NCBI RefSeq assembly: GCF_009725985.1
Contig: NZ_RCNR01000019.1
Coordinates: 1-64,000 of the forward strand
DNA: 64,000 nucleotides
Reading direction: 5' to 3'
DNA from: Zobellia amurskyensis
GTDB taxonomy: Bacteria; Bacteroidota; Bacteroidia; Flavobacteriales; Flavobacteriaceae
Under the pieces are notes generated by a model. The model worked only from the letters and a program-made list of their open reading frames with translations. It made no database searches and had not been told where the DNA came from. Position numbers and translations under genes: made by a program. Positions 55,788 through 64,000 of this stretch are shown here, piece by piece (positions within the stretch are counted from its first letter, which is position 1; each line of letters starts with the position of its first letter).

Positions 55788-58604
55788 ATGAATTTTAGAA
55801 AGATGATGAAGAAAATGAAAAGGAAAGAAGTATGGATTTCGGCATGTATTTTATTTGTATCAATCATTGTTACGGGGCAAACAACAGAACACCCAAGAAT
55901 TTACGTCACCGATCAAGAAAAAGAAGCCTTTGTAGAATCGGTAGAGAACGTTGAATGGAAAAAGGAACTTGTAGATAAAAAGAGGAAGCGTTTAGAAAAG
56001 TATATGACGTACTGGGAGAATGACCCGGAATGGTTGGTTTCAAGGCTTCAAATGAACTGGAACACCAAGCATACTAAAGTTTTTCTAAAGGGAGGAGATT
56101 TTTCGCATTCGGAAGGAAAGGCTCCTGTTGCTACAGTTAGATATTCTGGTACAAGAGACTGGGCAACGGATTATGAGCGCCCAAAGTTAGAAGATGTACA
56201 ACTTTATTTTGATGATTCTCGTGGTCTGTATTTAAAGCACAAGGAAACCGGGAAAATGGAATGGGTACATCCTTCTAAATCCGGTTTTGCAATCGATAAG
56301 ATCAACGAGCAGATAATGGAATTGGTTTCAGATGCTGCTTTTCTATATTGGCTTACCGGTGAACAGAAGTATGCAGATTTTGCGGCTCCCGTTTTCTTTA
56401 CCTACATGGAGGGAATGTATTACAGAGATGCTCCTATTGATCTAGAAAAATCCGAACAGGCCAACATATCCGGCCTTGCTACTTTTGAAGTTATTCATGA
56501 AGGTATTGTGGTTTCATTGGTTACTACCTATGATTTTCTATTCAACTATTTTAAGACGAATAATAAAAAGCTAGACACATCGGTAGCCGTGCTTCAGAAA
56601 TGGGGAGACCAGATAATCAATAAGGGGATTCCTGATAATAATTGGAACTTATTCCAAGCTAGGTTTCTTACCTATATTGGTTTGGTTTTAGAGGGAAATC
56701 AAAATTATAAGAACGGGAAAGGACAGGAGTATTTTTTAGATCACACCTTCAATATTTCTACGGATAGGCAAATAGCTATTAAAGAGAGTTTATTGGTTTA
56801 TGACCAGGAAAATGCCATGTGGCCTGAGTGTGCGTCGTATTCCGTACATGTCATCACTACCTTTTTACGAATTTTCACTTTGTTGGATCATGCTACGAAT
56901 GCCAATGAATTTGCTAATTATCCTATGGTAGAAAAAGCAGCTTTAGCCTCTTTTCAGTATTTGTTTCCAAGTGGTTATATGGTTGGTTTTGGAGATTCAC
57001 ATCATAAAATGTTGCCGCCTGAAAATTTTGAGCTTTTAGTTTCAAACTATAAAAAGTACGGTCAGGAGGATAAAGAAAAATTGATATCAGGGCTTTTGTC
57101 CCAAATGGTAAATGATGGTTCGTACGACCGAAAAGCAAAAGATTTCTTTGAGTTGTTTTTCTATACAGATAATTTGATTGATAGTAATTCTGAAGATATA
57201 AATACAGACAAGCTCATATCTCCAACTTTTTATGCGCCTAACGTTAGTATGGTTAACCAACGTATGGGAGATGCGGAAAATGCTGTAATGGCATCCACAG
57301 TGGGGTCTTTTGGCAATCACGCTCATGCCAATGGTATTTCATTGGAGTTGTATGCAAATAATTATGTTTTGGGCACTGATATGGGACGTGGCTCTAGTTA
57401 CTGGCATCCAGATCATAGGGAGTTCTATTCACGGTTTCCGGCACATAATACGGTAGTCGTAGACGGTAAATCTGATTATGCGGCAATGCGGACTTATTTT
57501 CCATTTAAGCTAGAAAATGTATTTCCTAAATCTGGGGAAAGACCTTCTTTTGATAAGGTAACCTTCTCTAAGGTATCCTTTGTTGAGCCCAAGACGGTTT
57601 CAGAACAGCAGCGTTTTACGGCAATAATCGCTTCCAACACTAAAAAACCGTATGTTATTGATGTATTTCGCTCTAAAAAGCAAAAAGAAGGAAAGCAGAA
57701 GCACGAATATATCTACCATAACCTAGGACAATCGTTAGATGTTTTTGATGCAAAAAAGAATCTTTTAAATACGGTTCCAACAGATGATTTATCTTCTCAA
57801 AAGGGAGATTTAAAAGGCTATGATTATTTTATGGATAAAAGTAAAGTGGTCAATTCTGGTGATATTCAGGCCATTTTTACGCTAAAAAGTAGTGAAAGTC
57901 CTGACAATTTCATGAAAATGTGGGTAAAAGGAAGCGAAAACCAAACCTTGTATAAAGTCAATTCGCCAAAATCTAATGCCCTTAGTGAGGGTTCCGCTCC
58001 TAAAGAGGTTCTTGAAAAGCCCATACCTACATTAATTTTAAAAAGAGACGAAGCAGCTTGGAAGAATCCGTTCGCGGTAATTTTCAATCCGTTTATAGAA
58101 GGGGAAACCAACCCCATAGCAAATGTGTCTTTTTCATCTTTAAAAGAGTATCCCAATACGCAGATTATAGATGTATTGTTAAATGATAAAACCACCTTGG
58201 ATCGGACGGTTTTAAATGCCTCGGAAAGTGATATTGCAGCCAAAGAAGGTTTCTATCAAAAAGGATTGTTGTCCATATTACGATTGACAAATAACGAGGC
58301 CGATATCGAATTCATGTTTTTATCCGGAATGGAGAAATTTGAATCGCACGGGTGGGACATTGTTTCATCGGGTAAACCATTTTCGTTTTCGATTGAAAAA
58401 ACTACGAATGGGTATGCGGTAAGTAATGACAATCCTATAACCATCAATATGCCTCTACCAAAGGAGGGAAGCCAACCTGAAATACAACTGTTCGAGGATG
58501 GGGAACTCGTAGCGGGCAGAAAGGGAACAACTAACAGGAACAACTCAGGTCAAGTCGTGTTTAAGCTTTCCAAAGGGTATGACAAGATTTTGATTACCTA
58601 TTAA
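55788..58604 (+). CDS. Heparinase II/III-fold polysaccharide lyase, resembling PL40 ulvan lyase
   Basis: This secreted protein of about 938 residues has a signal segment around SACILFVSIIVTGQ. In-frame ATGs at 55767 and 55788 compete; 55788 (MNFRKMMKK) is preferred. The N-terminal alpha/alpha toroid includes WKKELVDKKRKRLEKYMTYW, FLYWLTGEQKYADFAAPVFF and PDNNWNLFQARFLTYIGL. The heparinase II/III beta-sandwich has SFGNHAHANGISLELYANN (His511, His513) and SYWHPDHREFYSRFPAHNTVVVDG, the usual catalytic region. The length, HAHANG motif and setting with GH88, sulfatases and rhamnosidases fit long ulvan lyases of family PL40. That exact family is a judgement from memory. It would cut at uronic acids beside sulfated rhamnose, creating the unsaturated ends removed by GH88. 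Confidence 0.8.
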   Translation: MNFRKMMKKMKRKEVWISACILFVSIIVTGQTTEHPRIYVTDQEKEAFVESVENVEWKKELVDKKRKRLEKYMTYWENDPEWLVSRLQMNWNTKHTKVFLKGGDFSHSEGKAPVATVRYSGTRDWATDYERPKLEDVQLYFDDSRGLYLKHKETGKMEWVHPSKSGFAIDKINEQIMELVSDAAFLYWLTGEQKYADFAAPVFFTYMEGMYYRDAPIDLEKSEQANISGLATFEVIHEGIVVSLVTTYDFLFNYFKTNNKKLDTSVAVLQKWGDQIINKGIPDNNWNLFQARFLTYIGLVLEGNQNYKNGKGQEYFLDHTFNISTDRQIAIKESLLVYDQENAMWPECASYSVHVITTFLRIFTLLDHATNANEFANYPMVEKAALASFQYLFPSGYMVGFGDSHHKMLPPENFELLVSNYKKYGQEDKEKLISGLLSQMVNDGSYDRKAKDFFELFFYTDNLIDSNSEDINTDKLISPTFYAPNVSMVNQRMGDAENAVMASTVGSFGNHAHANGISLELYANNYVLGTDMGRGSSYWHPDHREFYSRFPAHNTVVVDGKSDYAAMRTYFPFKLENVFPKSGERPSFDKVTFSKVSFVEPKTVSEQQRFTAIIASNTKKPYVIDVFRSKKQKEGKQKHEYIYHNLGQSLDVFDAKKNLLNTVPTDDLSSQKGDLKGYDYFMDKSKVVNSGDIQAIFTLKSSESPDNFMKMWVKGSENQTLYKVNSPKSNALSEGSAPKEVLEKPIPTLILKRDEAAWKNPFAVIFNPFIEGETNPIANVSFSSLKEYPNTQIIDVLLNDKTTLDRTVLNASESDIAAKEGFYQKGLLSILRLTNNEADIEFMFLSGMEKFESHGWDIVSSGKPFSFSIEKTTNGYAVSNDNPITINMPLPKEGSQPEIQLFEDGELVAGRKGTTNRNNSGQVVFKLSKGYDKILITY

Positions 58605-58619
58605 ATAGATCGAAAAAAA

Positions 58620-60992
58620 ATGCAAAAACTGAATAAAATTCTATTTCTAGTCGGCTTTATGGTTCTTCTTTTTTCGTGCACTCAAGAAGAGAAAACCATA
58701 GAGATTTATGTTTCTAAAACCGAAGAAAATGACAAGGCAGATGAGGTTAATTATAAAACTTTAGAAGGGGCAATTCAGAAAGCATCGGAATTAAAAAAAG
58801 ATAGCCCAGAAGCTCATATAATTATCAATATCCTTCCAGGAACGTATTACTTATCTAAACCAATTACAATACCCGCTTCATTGAGTAATTTGACCATTAA
58901 AGGCTCGGGAGCTTCAGAAGTTACTTTAAAAGGAGCTGTTCCCATACAATTGAATTGGCAGAAATATGAAGACCATATTTATGTAGCCAATGTGGATCAG
59001 ACCTCAGGTTTCGACCAATTTATGGTCAATGGCAAACCACAGATTTTAGCCCGATATCCCAATTACGACGAAACTGTACAGTACTGGCAAGGCTTCGCGG
59101 AAGATGTTTTGTCTGAAGAACGTGTGACATCATGGAAGAACCCCGTTGGAGCATATTTTCATGCTTTACATGGTGGTAGATGGGGTGGTTTTCATTTTCG
59201 TATTACAGGTCTTGATACCGATGGGAATCCAATTTTTGAAGGCGGGCATCAAAATAATAGAGCGTCCGAACCGCACAAAGAATTCCGCATGGTGGAGAAT
59301 GTCTTTGAGGAACTAGATAGCCCTGGAGAATGGTACTTAAATACGAAGGAAAATAAGCTTTATTATTGGCCTTTGGACGGTATAGATTTGAATGCAGCTA
59401 AACTTGAGGTTTCGGTATTGAAAAATCTAATTCAAGTTGTGGGTACATTGGATAATCCAGTAAAAAATATAACCATAGAAGGACTAAAGTTTGAAAACTC
59501 CCAACGCACTTTTATGGACGAATACGAGCCTCTTTTAAGAAGCGATTGGATGATATACCGAGGAGGAGCCGTTTTCTTTGAAGGAACGGAGAATTGCAAG
59601 GTTACCAATAACGAATTCACAAACCTTGGTGGCAATGTAATCTTGGCAAGTAAGTATAATAAAAACCTTGAGATCAAAGGAAATCACATTCATGATTCTG
59701 GTGCTAGTGCCGTCTCTTTTATAGGTGACCCTTCGGCAGTGAGGTCTCCTGCTTTTACTTATAAAGAGTTTGTTTCGGTAACCGAAATGGATACCGTATC
59801 GGGTCCTAAAAATGAACTGTACCCAAGGGAGTGTTTGGTGGAGGATAACCTCATTTATAGAATAGGCAGAATAGAAAAGCAAACGGCTGGCGTTCAAATT
59901 TCTATGGCTATGGATATTACTGTTCGGCATAATAGTATTTATGATGTACCTAGAGCGGGTATCAATATTGGTGATGGTACGTGGGGCGGACATATTTTAG
60001 AGTATAATGATGTATTCAATACCGTATTGGAAACCAGTGATCATGGGTCTTTCAATTCGTGGGGAAGAGATAGATTTTGGCATCCCAAAAGAGGTGTAAT
60101 GGATAGTTTAACTGATGCAAACCCCAATATGTGGAAATGGGATGCCGTGCATACCACCATCATTCGTAATAACCGTTTTCGTTGTGATCACGGTTGGGAT
60201 ATTGATTTAGACGATGGGTCTTCCAATTACCATATATACAACAATTTGCTGTTGAACAATGGCCTTAAATTAAGGGAAGGATTTGCTAGGGTAGCCGAGA
60301 ATAACATTATGGTCAACAACTCCCTGCATCCCCATGTATGGTTCAAAAACAGCCAAGATGTATTTCGGCACAACATTGTCCAAAAGTCATATCAAGATAT
60401 TAGGTTAGACGGTTGGGGAAAGGAATTGGATTATAACTTGTTCCCTAATGAAGTAACCATGATGAAATCTAGAGTGTATGATAGGGATTTGAACAGTGCT
60501 TATGGAGATCCATTATTCAAGGATCCTGCGCATCTTAATTTTTCCGTTCTAGAAAACTCGCCTGCTTTCAAAATAGGATTTAAAAACTTCCCAATGGACA
60601 AATTTGGCGTGCAAAAGCCCGAATTGAAAGCACTTGCCAAAACACCTGAAGTACCAGAGCTAAAAAATGAATCGGAGAAAGGAACGGAAACTACACCGGT
60701 TGTAACCTGGTTACGAAATAAACTCAAAAATGTATCCTCAAAAGAAGAGCAATCTGCCTACGGTTTAAAAACAACCCAAGGGGTAATTATCCTTAGCGTT
60801 TGGGCAGAAAGCCCAGCAGTCCAGAACAACGGCCTAAAAACTGGGGATGTAATTATACAAGCTAATGGCGAAAAAGTTGAAGGAATAACAGATTTTTTTA
60901 AAGTTGTTTTGGAAACTAAAACACAGGAGAAATTAGACATTATTGTCGTTAGAAATCAATCTGAACATAAATTATCAATTAGAACCAAGTAA
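58620..60992 (+). CDS. Right-handed parallel beta-helix lipoprotein with C-terminal PDZ domain (GH141-like candidate)
   Basis: The 790-residue lipoprotein (signal ending VLLFSC) is a long right-handed beta-helix at about residues 30-690. Repeated coils include NLTIKGSGASEVTL, NITIEGLKFENS, CKVTNNEFTNLGGNVIL, LEIKGNHIHDSGASAVSF, ITVRHNSIYDVPRAGINIG and NYHIYNNLLLNNGLKL. Glycoside hydrolases of family GH141 and several polysaccharide lyases have this look; WDIDLDDGSSNYH resembles an acidic active-site coil. The last ~95 residues form a PDZ domain (AYGLKTTQGVIILSVWAESPA, GLKTGDVIIQANGEKVEG), which is uncommon in carbohydrate enzymes. It may tether the enzyme to a partner or recognise a peptide end. 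It lies 16 bases after the lyase gene. Confidence 0.78.
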   Translation: MQKLNKILFLVGFMVLLFSCTQEEKTIEIYVSKTEENDKADEVNYKTLEGAIQKASELKKDSPEAHIIINILPGTYYLSKPITIPASLSNLTIKGSGASEVTLKGAVPIQLNWQKYEDHIYVANVDQTSGFDQFMVNGKPQILARYPNYDETVQYWQGFAEDVLSEERVTSWKNPVGAYFHALHGGRWGGFHFRITGLDTDGNPIFEGGHQNNRASEPHKEFRMVENVFEELDSPGEWYLNTKENKLYYWPLDGIDLNAAKLEVSVLKNLIQVVGTLDNPVKNITIEGLKFENSQRTFMDEYEPLLRSDWMIYRGGAVFFEGTENCKVTNNEFTNLGGNVILASKYNKNLEIKGNHIHDSGASAVSFIGDPSAVRSPAFTYKEFVSVTEMDTVSGPKNELYPRECLVEDNLIYRIGRIEKQTAGVQISMAMDITVRHNSIYDVPRAGINIGDGTWGGHILEYNDVFNTVLETSDHGSFNSWGRDRFWHPKRGVMDSLTDANPNMWKWDAVHTTIIRNNRFRCDHGWDIDLDDGSSNYHIYNNLLLNNGLKLREGFARVAENNIMVNNSLHPHVWFKNSQDVFRHNIVQKSYQDIRLDGWGKELDYNLFPNEVTMMKSRVYDRDLNSAYGDPLFKDPAHLNFSVLENSPAFKIGFKNFPMDKFGVQKPELKALAKTPEVPELKNESEKGTETTPVVTWLRNKLKNVSSKEEQSAYGLKTTQGVIILSVWAESPAVQNNGLKTGDVIIQANGEKVEGITDFFKVVLETKTQEKLDIIVVRNQSEHKLSIRTK

Positions 60993-61008
60993 TCTTAAGT
61001 ACAAGAAC

Positions 61009-62994
61009 ATGAAAGTAATAATGAAAGTGGTATTGTTCGCATTCGTTGCGATGTTGACTTTGGGACAAGGATTAGCCCAAGAAAAAGAAGTAAAAAAACT
61101 GTCTGATGATGAGCGCATGGAATGGTGGCGCGATGCCAAATTTGGTATGTTCATCCACTGGGGTGTGTATTCTATTCCGGGTGGCGAAAGAAACGGAGAA
61201 GTTTGCGGTGGTGGCGCCGAATGGATTATGGATAAATTGGACTATACTATTGAGGAGTATGAAAAATTACCACCCGTATTTGATCCAGTAAAGTTTGATG
61301 CCGATGAGTGGGTAGCTATGGCCAAAGATGCCGGAATGAAGTATATTGTAATCACTTCAAAGCACCATGATGGCTTTGGTCTGTGGGATTCAAAAGTATC
61401 TGATTACGATATCATGGATTCTTCTCCTTTTAAAAGAGACGTCATCAAAGAATTATCGGATGCGTGTAAAAAGCAAGATATTATCTTCTGTTTTTATCAC
61501 TCAATAGTAGATTGGCACCATCCTCAGGCGCAGGGCAATTTATTCCCTAATTATAATGCAGGTCAAAAAGACCAAACTGTTGTGAACCCAGAATTTCCAG
61601 AATACTTTAAAGATTATCTGAAACCACAAGTAAAGGAACTATTGACCAATTATGGAGATATAGGTGTCGTTTGGTTTGATGGTGATTGGATCGCAGATTA
61701 CACGACCGAAATGGGTAAGGAAATGTATGATTTTATCAGGGAGATTCAACCCAATACTATTATCAACAATAGAGTGGATAAGGGCCGTATGGGAATGGAA
61801 GGAATGGACCGAGAAGGTAATTTTGCGGGCGATTTTGGTACTCCTGAACAAGAAATACCGGCTACTGGAATTGATTCTGATTGGGAGTCTTGTATGACTA
61901 TGAACGGGTCTTGGGGATACAAACCATCTGATGATAACTGGAAAAGCAGCGAAAAGTTGATTCAAAATTTGGTTGATATCGTATCAAAAGGAGGGAACTT
62001 CTTATTGAATATAGGCCCTGACGGTCTTGGTCAGTTTCCCCCAGAGAGCGTAGAAAGGTTAAAGGCAATGGGAGACTGGACGGATGTAAACGGTGAAGCC
62101 ATTTACGGAAGTAGCGCAAGTCCTTATGATAGACCTGAGTGGGGCCGTTATACAATTAAGGATGATATTCTTTATGCTCATGTTTTTGACTGGCCAGAAG
62201 ATGGTAACCTAGTTATAAATAGCGATATCAAATTACAGAGAGCTACTTTATTGGCAGACGGAACCAAATTGAAAGCAGGTCTTACCGATAAAGGGTTGAC
62301 CATTCAGCTTCCAAAAACGGCCCCTGATGTTGCGGTTAGCGTAATTAAAATGACTTTGCTGTCTAATGATGATTGGGCGAACTTTGGAAAATATAAAGCT
62401 GCAAATGAGCAGTTGAAAGCACCTGCTAAAAAAGAGAACCGTGTGGTTTTTATGGGGAATTCCATTACCGAAGGTTGGGGCAAGCACAATCCTGAGTTTT
62501 TTGAAAAAAATCCTTCATATATCAATAGGGGAATAAGCGGTCAGGTAACACAACAAATGTTGTTGCGTTTTAGTCCAGATGTTATTGATTTGAACCCTAA
62601 AGCTGTTGTTATTCTTGCTGGTACGAATGACATCGCCGGAAACCGTGGTCCCATCAGTATGGACCAGATTGCAAAGAATATATTCTCAATGGCTCAGTTA
62701 GCCAAAGCAAATGGTATTAAAGTGGTTCTGGCATCGGCATTACCGGCTAATAGTTATTCTTGGAGTCCATCTATTTCACCTGCTGATCAGATTGTTGAAC
62801 TGAACAAAAGAATTAAGGGATATGCGGATAAAAACAATATAGTCTACCTAGATTATTATACGCCAATGGTAGATGCGGAAAAGGGCTTAAAAAGCGAGTA
62901 TGGTAGAGATAGTGTACATCCAAATCTAGAAGGATACAACGTTATGGCTCCATTGGTTAATGAAGCTATTGCCAAAGCACTAAAAAAGAAATAA
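61009..62994 (+). CDS. GH29 alpha-L-fucosidase-type hydrolase fused to an SGNH/GDSL esterase
   Basis: The secreted protein of about 661 residues has a signal ending MLTLGQGLAQ. The in-frame ATG at 60943 overlaps the upstream gene and lacks a signal, so 61009 is preferred (61021 is possible). Residues 30-440 are GH29: MEWWRDAKFGMFIHWGVYSIPGG, MKYIVITSKHHDGFGLWDS, VVWFDGDW with nucleophile Asp224, and GGNFLLNIGPDGLGQFPPES. From about residue 475 an SGNH hydrolase follows: FMGNSITEGW with Ser485, the AGTNDIAGN block, and RDSVHPNLEGY with Asp634 and His637. One chain could thus cleave a fucose- or related deoxysugar-type bond and remove an ester such as acetyl. It starts 16 bases after the beta-helix gene. 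Confidence 0.92.
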   Translation: MKVIMKVVLFAFVAMLTLGQGLAQEKEVKKLSDDERMEWWRDAKFGMFIHWGVYSIPGGERNGEVCGGGAEWIMDKLDYTIEEYEKLPPVFDPVKFDADEWVAMAKDAGMKYIVITSKHHDGFGLWDSKVSDYDIMDSSPFKRDVIKELSDACKKQDIIFCFYHSIVDWHHPQAQGNLFPNYNAGQKDQTVVNPEFPEYFKDYLKPQVKELLTNYGDIGVVWFDGDWIADYTTEMGKEMYDFIREIQPNTIINNRVDKGRMGMEGMDREGNFAGDFGTPEQEIPATGIDSDWESCMTMNGSWGYKPSDDNWKSSEKLIQNLVDIVSKGGNFLLNIGPDGLGQFPPESVERLKAMGDWTDVNGEAIYGSSASPYDRPEWGRYTIKDDILYAHVFDWPEDGNLVINSDIKLQRATLLADGTKLKAGLTDKGLTIQLPKTAPDVAVSVIKMTLLSNDDWANFGKYKAANEQLKAPAKKENRVVFMGNSITEGWGKHNPEFFEKNPSYINRGISGQVTQQMLLRFSPDVIDLNPKAVVILAGTNDIAGNRGPISMDQIAKNIFSMAQLAKANGIKVVLASALPANSYSWSPSISPADQIVELNKRIKGYADKNNIVYLDYYTPMVDAEKGLKSEYGRDSVHPNLEGYNVMAPLVNEAIAKALKKK

Positions 62995-63122
62995 TAAGAT
63001 TAGCGGATAGTATTATTTTGCAGAAGCAAATATAAAATCGCTGTCATATAAAAAATAGATGTATAAAAACCATTGAAATTTTGATAAGAATAATAACTGA
63101 TTTTTATTTTAAAAAACCTCTT

Positions 63123-63152
63123 TATAGCCCATTATACAAGTAATGGGCTATA
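63123..63152 (+). terminator. First hairpin after the GH29-SGNH gene
   Basis: TATAGCCCATTA (63123-63134) and TAATGGGCTATA (63141-63152) form a perfect 12-base stem with a TACAAG loop. The following ATTTATATG is only moderately T-rich, so this may be a partial terminator or a 3' stabilising stem. Confidence 0.65.
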
Positions 63153-63185
63153 ATTTATATGTCTTGAACACTATATTATATTATA

Positions 63186-63236
63186 AAAAGCCAAGAACCA
63201 ATAACATTGTAATGAGATTGGTTTTTGGCTTTTTTT
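63186..63236 (+). terminator. Rho-independent terminator ending the enzyme operon
   Basis: AAAAGCCAA-G-AACCAAT pairs with ATTGGTT-T-TTGGCTTTT (63186-63202 with 63217-63233; one G-U pair) around a 14-base loop. The stem runs into seven T (63230-63236). Together with the hairpin before it, it ends the run of genes from 48485 and isolates the next gene. Confidence 0.85.
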
Positions 63237-63297
63237 AGATATGGTTAGTAATACTAAATGAGCCTTGTAGCTTATCGTTTTAAGTAATAATGAAAAT

Positions 63298-64000
63298 ATG
63301 ATGAAGAGAACACTTCTGTTTTTATGCTGCTTTTTGACATTTGTAATAAATGCTCAAGAAAGGAATTATCTTCTACACACCGAGGACAATATTAAACAAC
63401 TCAAAAATCAGATTTCTACTAACGAAGCGGTTCGTAAGAGTTGGGAAGAGCAATATAAAACTGCAGAAAAATTACTTAAAAAAGACAAGTTAAAAGCAGC
63501 AGACTGCCAACTATTGGGTCTAGCGTATCGCATGACCGGCAAGCCTAAATTTGCAGAAGCTATAAAAGCTATTTTAATTGACTACACAAAAAAGGATACT
63601 TGGGAAGGGAAAGCCCTTCTTAGTAGAAGTCCACAATGGCAAGGAGGTTTAAAAACCTCCCATACCAGTTTCTATATTGCTATAGGTTATGATTGTATTT
63701 ATAACTATTTGGAAAAAAATGAACGACAAGAAATTGCGGAAGATTTTGTTAAGGTAGGTATAACACCCGCTCGTAAAGATTGGTTGCTCCCCAATACCGA
63801 TTTTCATACGTTCGATACCATGGGCCACAACTGGTGGAGTGCCTGTGTGTATATGGCAGGTTTTAGTGCTTTGGCCATTAGAGATGAAATTCCCGAAGCC
63901 CAAAAATGGGTAGATGAGATTGCGGATACCGCCAAAGAATGGGTAGATTATTCCGGTAGCGTACTTCAAAATAAGCCTCCTACTTTTGATAAGGATGGTG
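63298..64000 (+). CDS. Start of a heparinase II/III-family protein (lyase or dehydratase), cut by the window end
   Basis: The frame is open from 63298/63301 (two adjacent ATGs) to the window end, giving the first ~234 residues. A signal peptide (RTLLFLCCFLTFVINAQE) is followed by an alpha-helical toroid: ADCQLLGLAYRMTGKPKFAEA, SFYIAIGYDCIYNYLEKNERQ, FHTFDTMGHNWWSACVYMAG and WVDEIADTAKEWVDYSG. This is the N-terminal half of a heparinase II/III-like protein. Its beta-sandwich would lie outside the window. Related proteins include PL lyases and, as I recall, an ulvan oligosaccharide dehydratase from Formosa; the fragment cannot decide. Two hairpins upstream (63123-63236) suggest it has its own promoter. 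Confidence 0.75.
   Translation, partial: MMKRTLLFLCCFLTFVINAQERNYLLHTEDNIKQLKNQISTNEAVRKSWEEQYKTAEKLLKKDKLKAADCQLLGLAYRMTGKPKFAEAIKAILIDYTKKDTWEGKALLSRSPQWQGGLKTSHTSFYIAIGYDCIYNYLEKNERQEIAEDFVKVGITPARKDWLLPNTDFHTFDTMGHNWWSACVYMAGFSALAIRDEIPEAQKWVDEIADTAKEWVDYSGSVLQNKPPTFDKDG

Noticed and set aside
57866-58243. A 125-codon minus-strand frame opposite the lyase gene
   Set aside because: Complementary-strand shadow of a conserved coding region, with no features of its own.
59535-59993. A 152-codon minus-strand frame opposite the beta-helix gene
   Set aside because: It lies wholly within a well-supported gene on the other strand and its translation shows no recognisable domain.
1-64000. CRISPR arrays, tRNA or rRNA genes, insertion sequences or integrases
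   Set aside because: I saw no repeat-spacer pattern, no tRNA-like cloverleaf, no transposase or integrase motifs and no flanking terminal repeats.

Overview
The window looks like the chromosome of a marine, polysaccharide-degrading member of the Flavobacteriaceae (Zobellia/Maribacter/Formosa-like; genus not proven). The signs are AT-rich DNA, three SusC/SusD pairs, many sulfatases, Bacteroidetes -7 boxes of the form TAnnTTTG, lipoprotein signal peptides ending in S-C, and a hybrid two-component sensor. No rRNA, tRNA, CRISPR array or insertion sequence is visible. The window opens inside one gene and closes inside another.

Region A (840-9503) is an L-rhamnose catabolic operon on the minus strand: RhaEW aldolase/dehydrogenase, RhaI isomerase, FGGY rhamnulokinase, FMN-dependent L-lactate dehydrogenase and an NCS1-type permease, with a divergent GntR-type regulator. 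It would turn L-rhamnose into DHAP and pyruvate. A Ppx/GppA phosphatase follows (9519-10430).

Region B (10706-24507, plus strand) holds a sulfatase, SusC/SusD pair 1, a DUF1080 (3-keto-disaccharide hydrolase-like) lipoprotein, a peroxiredoxin, a sulfatase-GH78 rhamnosidase fusion and a Tat-exported Gfo/Idh/MocA oxidoreductase. Region C (24535-35977, minus strand) holds a sulfatase, SusC/SusD pair 2 with an STN signalling domain, its FecR anti-sigma and ECF sigma factors, and a GH78 alpha-L-rhamnosidase. A divergent sulfatase lies at 36586.

Region D (38388-64000) starts with a hybrid two-component regulator and SusC/SusD pair 3 (minus strand). A plus-strand enzyme run follows: GH88, alpha/beta-hydrolase, sulfatase, GH97, sulfatase, a heparinase II/III-fold lyase resembling PL40 ulvan lyases, a beta-helix protein with a C-terminal PDZ domain, a GH29-SGNH esterase fusion, and the start of another heparinase II/III-like gene. 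With rhamnosidases, sulfatases and an unsaturated-uronyl hydrolase, the best guess for the substrate is a sulfated, rhamnose- and uronate-containing green algal polysaccharide such as ulvan.

The most striking observation is a 16-bp element (consensus CAGSAYAGTACAGGAY) found eight times as a promoter-proximal copy in regions A-C. Each copy lies in the same orientation with its edge exactly 22 bp upstream of the first T of an exact or degenerate TAnnTTTG box. These promoters face the rhamnose operon, ppx, three sulfatase genes (one fused to GH78), SusC 1, the ECF sigma gene and the GH78 gene. The element was not seen in region D. This suggests one activator joins rhamnose catabolism to two outer-membrane uptake systems and an ECF-sigma relay, while region D answers to its own sensor. 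Two single-base homopolymer frameshifts (near 42-48 and 49820-49823) may be sequencing errors or real.
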